Under the pieces are notes generated by a model. It saw only the letters and a list, made by a program, of their open reading frames with translations. It ran no database searches and had not been told where the DNA came from. Positions 18,440 through 25,544 of a stretch of DNA of 64,000 nucleotides are shown piece by piece. The translations under genes and the position numbers were made by a program. The number at the start of each line of letters is the position of its first letter. Position 1 is the first letter of the stretch. Source of the DNA: Aminobacter aganoensis. GTDB taxonomy: Bacteria; Pseudomonadota; Alphaproteobacteria; Rhizobiales; Rhizobiaceae. The stretch spans positions 1-64,000 of the forward strand of contig NZ_JACHOU010000010.1 in assembly GCF_014206975.1 (NCBI RefSeq), given 5' to 3'.

Positions 18440-19405
18440 ATGACGATGACACCCGTCAATCTCTCCTCGACAGTGGCCGACGACGAGCCCCCCGTCAGCT
18501 TGTGGCGTGATGCCTGGCATCGCCTGCTGCGCAACAAGCTGGCGGTCGCCGGTCTCGCCGTGGTCATCCTGCTCGCCTTCGTCGCCGTCTTCGGTCCGTG
18601 GCTCACGCCCTACGACTTCCTGACCCAGGACCTCAGCGCCCGCAACCAGGCGCCGTCGCTGGCGCATCTGTTCGGCACCGACGACCTCGGCCGTGATGTC
18701 TTCTCCCGCGTCGTCTATGGCACCCGCACCGCCTTTGTCGTGGCGATCGTGGTGACGGCAATTGCGGTCGTCATCGGCGTCACCCTCGGCGCCATGGCCG
18801 GCTTCTTCGGCGGCATGTTCGACCGCGTCGTCATGTGGTTCACCGACATGACCATGTCGGTTCCCAACCTGCTGCTGGTCGTCGTCATCAACGCCTCGCT
18901 CAAGACGCCGATCACCGCCTGGATGGAGGCGCGCTACCAGGCGACGCTCAACCCGTTCTACCGCGAAACCATCTGGGTCGATTTCCTGTTGGTGTTCGGT
19001 TCGATGGCGCTGATCAGCTGGCCGCCCTATGCCCGCCTCGTCCGCGCCCAGGTGCTGTCGATCCGTGGCCGGCCCTATGTCACCGCCGCCCGTGCGCTCG
19101 GCCTCACCAACCGCCTGATCCTGATGCGCTACATCGTTCCCAACGCTATCGGCCCGCTGATCGTCTCGGTCAGCGCCGGCCTTGGCACCGCCATGGTTCT
19201 GGAAAGCGCCTTCTCCTTCCTCGGCGTCGGCGTCAACCCGCCCACGCCGAGCTGGGGCAACATGATCTCCGACGGCCTGCGCGTCTGGCAGCATTATCCA
19301 CATCTGCTGGCAGCACCCGCCGCCGTGCTCGGCCTCGCCACCGTCGCCTTCTCGTTCCTCGGCGACGGCCTCAACGACGCTCTCAACCCGAGGGGCAGCA
19401 AATGA
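18440..19405 (+). CDS. Dipeptide-type ABC transporter permease (DppC family)
   Basis: This 321-residue permease has the DppC features: a cytoplasmic N-terminal tail, LFGTDDLGRDVFSRVVYGTR near residue 75, the coupling loop RPYVTAARALGLTNRLILMRY near residue 210, and the terminal FLGDGLNDALNPR. Between the two halves it has a longer periplasmic loop (about residues 150-180) than most DppC proteins. It overlaps the ATPase gene by four bases. Confidence 0.9.
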   Translation: MTMTPVNLSSTVADDEPPVSLWRDAWHRLLRNKLAVAGLAVVILLAFVAVFGPWLTPYDFLTQDLSARNQAPSLAHLFGTDDLGRDVFSRVVYGTRTAFVVAIVVTAIAVVIGVTLGAMAGFFGGMFDRVVMWFTDMTMSVPNLLLVVVINASLKTPITAWMEARYQATLNPFYRETIWVDFLLVFGSMALISWPPYARLVRAQVLSIRGRPYVTAARALGLTNRLILMRYIVPNAIGPLIVSVSAGLGTAMVLESAFSFLGVGVNPPTPSWGNMISDGLRVWQHYPHLLAAPAAVLGLATVAFSFLGDGLNDALNPRGSK

Positions 19406-20412
19406 CCGCTCCCGCAGACAACAAGCCGCTGCTCGACGTGCGCGGCCTGACCATCGAGATCGACACCCGCCGCGGCCCTGCCGTCATCGTCGACGGCATC
19501 AACCTCACCGTCGGCAAGGGCGAGACGCTCGGCGTCGTCGGCGAATCCGGCTGCGGCAAGAGCCTGACCATGCTGAGCCTGGTCCGGCTCCTGCCCAACA
19601 AGATCAGGGTCAAGGGCGGCACCGCCGAGTTCGCCGGCCGTGACCTGCTCAAGATGTCGAAGTCGGAACTGCGCCAGGTGCGCGGAGGCAAGATCGGTTT
19701 CGTCTTCCAGGATCCGATGACCTCGCTCAATCCGGTGATGCGCATCGGCGACCAGCTGTGCGAGCCGCTGATCTACCACCGCAAGATGAACAAGGCCGAT
19801 GCGCGCGTCCGCGCCATCGAGCTTTTGCGCCTCGTCGGCATCCCCGGCCCCGAGCAGCGCATCGAGGCCTACCCGCACGAGCTCTCCGGCGGCATGCGCC
19901 AGCGCGTCATGATCGCCATCGGGCTCGCCTGCGACCCGGAACTCCTGATCGCCGACGAGCCGACCACCGCGCTCGACGTCACCATCCAGGCCCAGATCGT
20001 CGACCTGGTGAAGGACCTGCGCAAGAAGCTCAACATGTCGGTGGTGTGGATCACCCACGACCTCGCCTTGATCGCCGGCCTCGTCGACCGCGTCGCCGTG
20101 CTCTATGCCGGCACCGTCGTCGAGGACGCGCCGGTCAACGAGCTCTTCGCCCGTCCCACGCATCCTTATACGCGCGGTCTCTTGGCCTCGATCCCCAAGC
20201 TCTCCGACGAACGCGCCAGCCGGTTGTCCTCCATCGGCGGCACCCCGCCCGAACCAGGCCGCCGCCCCAAGGGCTGTCCCTTCGCGCCGCGCTGCGGACT
20301 GGCCGAGAGCGTTTGCCATGAGCGCGTGCCGGTGCTCGAGCCGGTCGCGGGATCGGGCGGCCACCGCGTCGCCTGCTTCGTCGCCCAGCGCCAGATGATG
20401 GAGGCCGCGTGA
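19402..20412 (+). CDS. Dipeptide-type ABC transporter ATPase (DppD family)
   Basis: This 336-residue ATPase has Walker A GESGCGKS near residue 47, signature LSGGMRQRVMIA, Walker B LLIADEPTTALD, and the C-terminal oligopeptide-type extension with HPYTRGLLASIPKL and the cysteine-bearing GCPFAPRC. It starts within the DppC stop (ATGA) and shares one base with the next gene. With the partner ATPase it powers the importer. Confidence 0.9.
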   Translation: MTAPADNKPLLDVRGLTIEIDTRRGPAVIVDGINLTVGKGETLGVVGESGCGKSLTMLSLVRLLPNKIRVKGGTAEFAGRDLLKMSKSELRQVRGGKIGFVFQDPMTSLNPVMRIGDQLCEPLIYHRKMNKADARVRAIELLRLVGIPGPEQRIEAYPHELSGGMRQRVMIAIGLACDPELLIADEPTTALDVTIQAQIVDLVKDLRKKLNMSVVWITHDLALIAGLVDRVAVLYAGTVVEDAPVNELFARPTHPYTRGLLASIPKLSDERASRLSSIGGTPPEPGRRPKGCPFAPRCGLAESVCHERVPVLEPVAGSGGHRVACFVAQRQMMEAA

Positions 20413-21404
20413 TGGCTGCCGAACCGCTGATCAAGGTCGAGAACCTCGTCAAGCATTTCGTCGTCCGCCTCGGCGCATTCGGCGAGCGCGGCGCCACCGT
20501 CTATGCGGTCGACGACGTCAGCTTCGACATCTTCGCCGGCGAGACGCTGTCGCTGGTCGGCGAATCCGGCTGCGGCAAGTCGACCACCGGCTTCACCTTG
20601 CTCAACCTGCAGAAGGCAACCTCGGGCAAGGTCATCTTCCAGGGCGAGAACATCGTCTCGCTCGACGAAAAGCGCATGCGGCCCTATCGCCGCGAGCTGC
20701 AGATTGTCTTCCAGGATCCCTATTCGACGCTCAACCCGCGCATGACCATCGGCGAGGTGGTGGGCGAGCCGATCCTGTTCCACAAGCTCGCCACCAAGGC
20801 CGAGCTGCCCGAGTGCGTCTCGCGCCTGCTCGCCGATGTCGGCCTGCCCGCGCGTTTCGCCCAGCGCTATCCGCACGAACTGTCGGGCGGCCAGCGCCAG
20901 CGCGTGGCGATCGCCCGGGCGCTTGCCTGCCAGCCGAAATTCATCGTCTGCGACGAGGCGATCTCGGCGCTCGACGTCTCGGTGCAGGCGCAGATCATCA
21001 ACCTGCTGCTCGACCTGCAGGAAAAGTATGGGCTGACCTACCTGTTCATCGCCCACGACCTTGCCGTCGTCCGCCACATCAGCACGCGTGTCGGCGTCAT
21101 GTATCTCGGCCGCATGGCCGAACTCGCGACCCGCGAGCAGCTGTTCTCCAATCCGCTGCATCCCTACACCAGGGCGTTGCTGTCGGCGGTGCCCGAGGCC
21201 GATCCCGAGCTCGAAAAGACCCGCCAGCGCCAGATCCTGACCGGCGACGTGCCGAGCCCGCTGGCCCCGCCGGCAGGCTGCCGCTTCCACACCCGCTGCC
21301 CCATCGCCATGGACAAGTGCAAGGCCGTCGTGCCCGAGTGGCGCGAGGTCGTTCCCGGCCACCACGTCTCCTGCCACGCCGTGGGCATGGAAACGGCTGG
21401 ATGA
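20412..21404 (+). CDS. Dipeptide-type ABC transporter ATPase (DppF family)
   Basis: This 330-residue partner ATPase has Walker A GESGCGKST, signature LSGGQRQRVAIARAL, Walker B IVCDEAISALD and a C-terminal oligopeptide-type extension with CRFHTRCPIAMDKC. The ATG at 20412 lies seven bases after GGAGG and is preferred to the GTG three bases earlier. The Walker B stretch reads CDEA in place of the commoner CDEP, a change that keeps the catalytic glutamate. Its stop overlaps the kinase start. Confidence 0.9.
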   Translation: MAAEPLIKVENLVKHFVVRLGAFGERGATVYAVDDVSFDIFAGETLSLVGESGCGKSTTGFTLLNLQKATSGKVIFQGENIVSLDEKRMRPYRRELQIVFQDPYSTLNPRMTIGEVVGEPILFHKLATKAELPECVSRLLADVGLPARFAQRYPHELSGGQRQRVAIARALACQPKFIVCDEAISALDVSVQAQIINLLLDLQEKYGLTYLFIAHDLAVVRHISTRVGVMYLGRMAELATREQLFSNPLHPYTRALLSAVPEADPELEKTRQRQILTGDVPSPLAPPAGCRFHTRCPIAMDKCKAVVPEWREVVPGHHVSCHAVGMETAG

Positions 21405-22480
21405 CGCTGATGCTCGCCATCGTCGCCGACGACCTGACCGGAGCGCTCGACACCTCGGCGCCCTTCGTCGCGTCAGGCCTCAAGGTCGCGGTGGCGATGA
21501 CCCCCGAGGCGACCGGCAAGGCTCTTGCCGGCAGGCCGGATGTCTTTGCCGTCAGCACCGCGTCGCGGGCGCTGCCGGCGGATGTTGCCTCTGCCAGGGT
21601 GCGCGACGTGGCGAAGCAATTGATGCCGCATGCTCCCGGCATCGTCATGAAGAAGATCGACTCCCGCCTGAAGGGCAATGTCTGCGTGGAGGCGGACGCA
21701 CTCGCCGAGGCGTCGGGCCGCGACGCGCTGGTGGTGGCACCTGCCGTTCCGGACCAGGGCCGCACGACGCGCGACGGTGCCGTCGTCGGCCGCGGCGTCG
21801 ATGCACCCTTGCCGGTGTTGGCGGCATTCGCCGGCTGCGCCAGGCGCGCTTCCGTCCGCAACGCCGCCGCCGATGCCGACCTCGACCGCGTCGTCACCGA
21901 TACCGACTGGAGCAGGAGCGTTGCCGTCGGCGCGCGAGGTCTGGGCCTCGCCTTCGCGCGGCACCTCGACGGGGACAATTCGGAGCACGCATTGCCATCG
22001 CCAAGCGACGGAAACATGCTCTTTGCCTTCGGCTCGCGCGATCCGATCACCGACCAGCAGGTCGCAACCCTGCTGGATGGCAATCCCGATGTCGGTAGCG
22101 TCGATGCCCCGAACGGTCGCTTCGTCCTGCCGGACGACTGCGCCTTGCCGATGGTCGTGCGCTGCACTGGCGACATGATCGAGGATCCCTCCCGCATTGC
22201 CGCCCGTTTCGCCGAGCAGGTCGCCGCCGTAGTCGAGCGCCTTCGCCCCGCCACGCTCGTCATGGGCGGCGGCGACACGGCACTGGCGATACTTGGCGCG
22301 CTCGGCGCCGACGTGCTATTTCCGCAGGGCGAGGTGGCGCCGGGCCTGCCCTGGTTCACCATCGCGACACGCCATGGCGAGGGGCTGCGCTGTGTCGTAA
22401 AATCCGGCGGATTCGGGACGGTCGCGGTTCTCTCCGATCTCTTGCGGCCACCGAGCGGGGAACAGGCGGAACAGACATGA
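21401..22480 (+). CDS. DUF1537 four-carbon acid-sugar kinase
   Basis: This 359-residue ATP-dependent kinase belongs to the DUF1537 family, whose known members phosphorylate D-threonate (DtnK) or 3-oxo-tetronates (OtnK). The N-terminal substrate domain begins IVADDLTGALDTSAPF and contains KKIDSRLKGN and APAVPDQGRTTRDG. The C-terminal nucleotide domain has VMGGGDTA near residue 285 and KSGGFGT near residue 335. It is shorter than the roughly 420 residues usual for the characterised enzymes. A second ATG (21410) would drop three residues. The pairing with a PdxA-like dehydrogenase 6 kb away suggests DtnK-like chemistry giving a phospho-acid for oxidation. Confidence 0.87.
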   Translation: MTLMLAIVADDLTGALDTSAPFVASGLKVAVAMTPEATGKALAGRPDVFAVSTASRALPADVASARVRDVAKQLMPHAPGIVMKKIDSRLKGNVCVEADALAEASGRDALVVAPAVPDQGRTTRDGAVVGRGVDAPLPVLAAFAGCARRASVRNAAADADLDRVVTDTDWSRSVAVGARGLGLAFARHLDGDNSEHALPSPSDGNMLFAFGSRDPITDQQVATLLDGNPDVGSVDAPNGRFVLPDDCALPMVVRCTGDMIEDPSRIAARFAEQVAAVVERLRPATLVMGGGDTALAILGALGADVLFPQGEVAPGLPWFTIATRHGEGLRCVVKSGGFGTVAVLSDLLRPPSGEQAEQT

Positions 22481-23265
22481 CGACCGAATTGCAGCAGGAC
22501 GGAACAGAGCCCGAAGCGGTCGACACCGGCGAAAAGCCGGGCAACGGCGGCACGAAGGGCGCTTCGAAGGCACCCAAGCTGGTCGACAAGGTCTTCGACC
22601 AGCTGCAGGAGCGCATCGTCTCGGGCGAATTCCCCTCCGGTTCCAAGCTGCCGGGCGAGCACGACCTGGCGACGCTGCTCGGTGTTTCCCGCCCCGTGGT
22701 GCGCGACGCGCTCGGCCGCCTGCGCGACGTCGGGCTGGTTTATTCCCGCCAGGGCTCGGGCACCTATGTCCGTGTCTTTGACACCCAGAAGACCAGCCTC
22801 GGCTTCTCCCCGGTCAAGACCATCGCCGACATCCAGCGCTGCTACGAGTTCCGCCTGACCATCGAGCCGGAGGCGGCCTATTTCGCCGCTCTCCGCCACG
22901 ACGACGCCGCGATGCAGAAGATGCGCGCCGCGCTGTCCGAGCTGCGTGACGCCACGCGCGACCAGACCCACCGCTCCGACGTCGACTTCCTGTTCCACCG
23001 CTCGGTGGCCGAGGCCGCCAACAACCACTACTACACCGCCTGCCTCGACGCCCTGCGCCAGCACATCGCCGTCGGCATGAACCTGCACGGCCTGTCGCTG
23101 ATGGGTCCGCTGACCAAGCTCGAGCAGGTCTACGACGAACATCGCGGCATCTGCGACGCCATTGCCGCCGGCGAGGCCGAGCTGGCTCGCGACCTGATGC
23201 GCGAGCACCTCGAAGGCTCGCGCAACCGCCTGTTCGAAAACAAGGTGCTCGACCTCTCGCGCTGA
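22477..23265 (+). CDS. GntR family regulator, FadR (FCD) type
   Basis: This 262-residue repressor-type protein has a low-complexity N-terminal tail of about 30 residues, a winged helix-turn-helix (GEHDLATLLGVSRPVVRDAL near residue 65) and an all-helical FCD ligand domain. Possible metal ligands are DVDFLFH and the later REHLEGSR histidine. The gene is coupled to the kinase by an ATGA overlap. It is the only regulator gene in the acid-sugar locus and probably controls both divergent operons through the dyad near 15500. The ligand is probably the pathway substrate or a phosphorylated product. Confidence 0.88.
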   Translation: MTTELQQDGTEPEAVDTGEKPGNGGTKGASKAPKLVDKVFDQLQERIVSGEFPSGSKLPGEHDLATLLGVSRPVVRDALGRLRDVGLVYSRQGSGTYVRVFDTQKTSLGFSPVKTIADIQRCYEFRLTIEPEAAYFAALRHDDAAMQKMRAALSELRDATRDQTHRSDVDFLFHRSVAEAANNHYYTACLDALRQHIAVGMNLHGLSLMGPLTKLEQVYDEHRGICDAIAAGEAELARDLMREHLEGSRNRLFENKVLDLSR

Positions 23266-23316
23266 CCTCCGGTCGGCTGAACCGACGCCGCGTTCGCGGC
23301 ACGACAGGAAAGACAG

Positions 23317-24279
23317 ATGACAACGACGATCGTTACGGTCGGCGGCCGCATGGCTGCCGAGGGCCTTGCCATGCTCGAACGTGCCGGCATCGAGTGCATC
23401 TCGACCGAACCCTACCCGACGAAGCCGGAGGTGTTGGCGCTGATCGACAAACACCAGCCGGCAGCACTGGTGGTGCGGCTGGTGGAACTTGTCGACCGCG
23501 ACATGCTGGCTGCCTCGCGCAAGCTGAAGATCGTCGCCAAGCACGGCGTCGGCACCAATGACATCGATGTTGCGGCGGCCAAGGCGCTCGGCATTCCGGT
23601 CATCATGGCGACCGGCGCCAACGCCCATTCGGTGGCCGAGCACGCGCTCGGGCTGATCCTCGCCTTGACCAAGGATTTCCTGCGCCAGGACGGCCACATC
23701 CGCAACGGCCTGTGGGACAAGAAGCTTTATGCCGGGAGCGAGCTGCGCGGCCGGAAGCTAGGTCTCGTCGGCTTCGGCCTGATCGGCCAGATCCTCGCCC
23801 GCATGGTTGCTCCAATCGGCATGCAGGTCTCGGCCTACGATCCGTTTGCGCCCGAGGAGGCTTTCTCCGGCGGCGTCACCCGCGCAACATCGCTCGATAC
23901 GCTTCTTGCCGAATGCGATGTCGTCAGCCTGCACTGCCCGCTGACCGATGGCACGCGCAACCTGATCGGCGCACGTGAAATCGCTCTGATGAAACCCACG
24001 GCCTACTTCATCAACACCGCGCGCGGCGAGGTCGTCGACGAGCCTGCGCTGGTCGCCGCCCTCCAGGCCGGCCGCATCGCCGGCGCCGGGCTCGACAGCT
24101 TCGCCGAGGAGCCACCGGTGGCAAGCCCGCTGTGGCAGCTGCCCAACGTCCTGCTGACACCACATGTCGCCGGCGTCACCGAGGACGCGCGCCGCGCCGT
24201 CTCGATCATGACGGCGACCAACGTGCTCGCCTTCCTCCGTGGCGAGCCGCTCGCCCGGAACCTCCATGCAAGGGTTTGA
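23317..24279 (+). CDS. D-2-hydroxyacid dehydrogenase (phosphoglycerate dehydrogenase-like)
   Basis: This 320-residue NAD-dependent enzyme has the Rossmann motif GLVGFGLIGQ near residue 150 and the catalytic trio of the D-isomer-specific family: Arg in FINTARGEVVDE, Glu in DSFAEEPP and His in LTPHVAGVT. AGGAAAGACAG precedes the ATG. The family oxidises D-2-hydroxy acids or reduces 2-oxo acids. It follows the GntR gene by 51 bases and precedes an Ldh2-family dehydrogenase, which usually has the opposite stereochemical preference. Together they could interconvert the two forms of a hydroxy acid. Confidence 0.86.
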   Translation: MTTTIVTVGGRMAAEGLAMLERAGIECISTEPYPTKPEVLALIDKHQPAALVVRLVELVDRDMLAASRKLKIVAKHGVGTNDIDVAAAKALGIPVIMATGANAHSVAEHALGLILALTKDFLRQDGHIRNGLWDKKLYAGSELRGRKLGLVGFGLIGQILARMVAPIGMQVSAYDPFAPEEAFSGGVTRATSLDTLLAECDVVSLHCPLTDGTRNLIGAREIALMKPTAYFINTARGEVVDEPALVAALQAGRIAGAGLDSFAEEPPVASPLWQLPNVLLTPHVAGVTEDARRAVSIMTATNVLAFLRGEPLARNLHARV

Positions 24280-24281
24280 CC

Positions 24282-25328
24282 ATGGCCTCCGATGACACGC
24301 GCCACGACGCCGATGCGCTGACCGATCTCGCCTTCGCCCTGTTCAAGGCGGCTGGCCTCGATCCGGACAAGGCCCATGCCGTCGCCGAGATCCTGGTCGA
24401 GGCCGATTTGATGGGCCACACCACCCACGGGCTGGCGCTCGCGCCCTGGTATCTCGAAAGCATCCGCGACGGCGTCATGACCAAGTCAGGCGCGCCCAAA
24501 GTCATTTCCGATCGTGGCGCCTGCGTCGCCTGGGACGGTTTGCGCCTGCCTGGCGCCTGGCTGACGGCAACCGCCATGGACCTCGCCGTCGCGCGCGCCG
24601 CCACCTATGGCACGGTCACCATAGCCATCGGCAACAGCCACCACATCGGCTGCCTCGCCGCCTACCTCACCCGCGCCACCGATCGCGGCTACATGGCGCT
24701 GCTTGCCAGCTCCAGCCCGTCGGGCGCCTCGGTCGCCCCTTTCGGCGGCACCCGCGGCGTCTTCACGCCAAACCCCATCGCCGCCGGCATCCCGACCGAT
24801 GGCGATCCGATCCTGATCGACGTCAGCGCCTCGATCACCACCAACAACATGAGCTCCCGGCTGATCGCCGAGGGCCGCAAGTTCGAGCATCAATGGCTGC
24901 TCGACCGCCACGGCAATCCGACAGACGATCCCAATGTGCTGAACAACGGCGGCACCATCCTGCCCGCCGGCGGCCTCGACCACGGCCAGAAGGGTTATGC
25001 GCTGGCGATCCTGGTCGAAGCCCTGACGCAAGGCTTGGCCGGTTTCGGCCGCGCCGACAAACCCGAGGGCACCAATGCCTCGGTCTTCCTGCAGGTCATC
25101 GACCCCACCGCCTTCGCCGGCGAGGCCGCCTTTGTCAGCCAGACCGGCTGGCTGGCCGACGCCTGCCGCACCAATCCCCCGCGCCAGGGTGTCGAGCGGG
25201 TCCGCCTGCCGGGCGAAAGCGCCGCCCGCCGCAAGCGTCAGGCCCTGGTCCAGGGCATTGCGCTGCACGAAGGCGTGTTCGACAAGCTGCGTGTCGAGGC
25301 AACCCGGCTCGGCGTCGATTTCACCTAG
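24282..25328 (+). CDS. Ldh2 family oxidoreductase (malate/L-lactate dehydrogenase type)
   Basis: This 348-residue NAD(P)-dependent oxidoreductase has the Ldh2/YlbC fold. Visible features are DLMGHTTHGLALAPWYL near residue 40 (catalytic His), the stretch SHHIGCLAAYLTRATDRGYMALL near residue 115 and GGTRGVFTPNPIAAGIP near residue 150. The family includes sulfolactate, ureidoglycolate and diketogulonate reductases. It is the last gene of the rightward operon, two bases after the hydroxyacid dehydrogenase stop, with only a weak AAGGG upstream, so it may depend on translational coupling. Confidence 0.86.
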   Translation: MASDDTRHDADALTDLAFALFKAAGLDPDKAHAVAEILVEADLMGHTTHGLALAPWYLESIRDGVMTKSGAPKVISDRGACVAWDGLRLPGAWLTATAMDLAVARAATYGTVTIAIGNSHHIGCLAAYLTRATDRGYMALLASSSPSGASVAPFGGTRGVFTPNPIAAGIPTDGDPILIDVSASITTNNMSSRLIAEGRKFEHQWLLDRHGNPTDDPNVLNNGGTILPAGGLDHGQKGYALAILVEALTQGLAGFGRADKPEGTNASVFLQVIDPTAFAGEAAFVSQTGWLADACRTNPPRQGVERVRLPGESAARRKRQALVQGIALHEGVFDKLRVEATRLGVDFT

Positions 25329-25544
25329 TGCGTGTGGCGCCCGGCGCCCGGCGGCGCAACCATTCGTTGATCAATTGAGTCTTCGAACGCTAAAATTTTA
25401 TATACCAAGATATGCACTGCCGGTTTACCAAAAGAAAAAAATAGAAAAGATCGCATACCAAGATATATATTAGTCGATCCCCATAGGTTGCAATGACGAT
25501 TGGCGCCTTGTTCTGTCGGGCCAATTAGGCAGGGGGATTTGGCG
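25329..25544 (+). promoter_or_regulatory. AT-rich leader of the giant adhesin gene
   Basis: This 216-base region drops sharply in GC content around 25380-25475 compared with everything around it. It contains overlapping palindromes TTGATCAA and TCAATTGA (25367-25378), a 12-bp direct repeat at 25402 and 25455, and an A-rich tract at 25430-25450. It probably holds the promoter and binding sites for the 11.6-kb gene. No terminator for the upstream operon was clear. Confidence 0.5.
25402..25466 (+). repeat. Direct repeat ATACCAAGATAT, 53 bp apart
   Basis: The exact 12-mer ATACCAAGATAT occurs at 25402-25413 and again at 25455-25466. The 53-bp offset is close to five turns of B-form DNA, so a protein bound at both would face the same side. 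The copies lie 79-143 bp upstream of the adhesin start codon. Confidence 0.7.
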
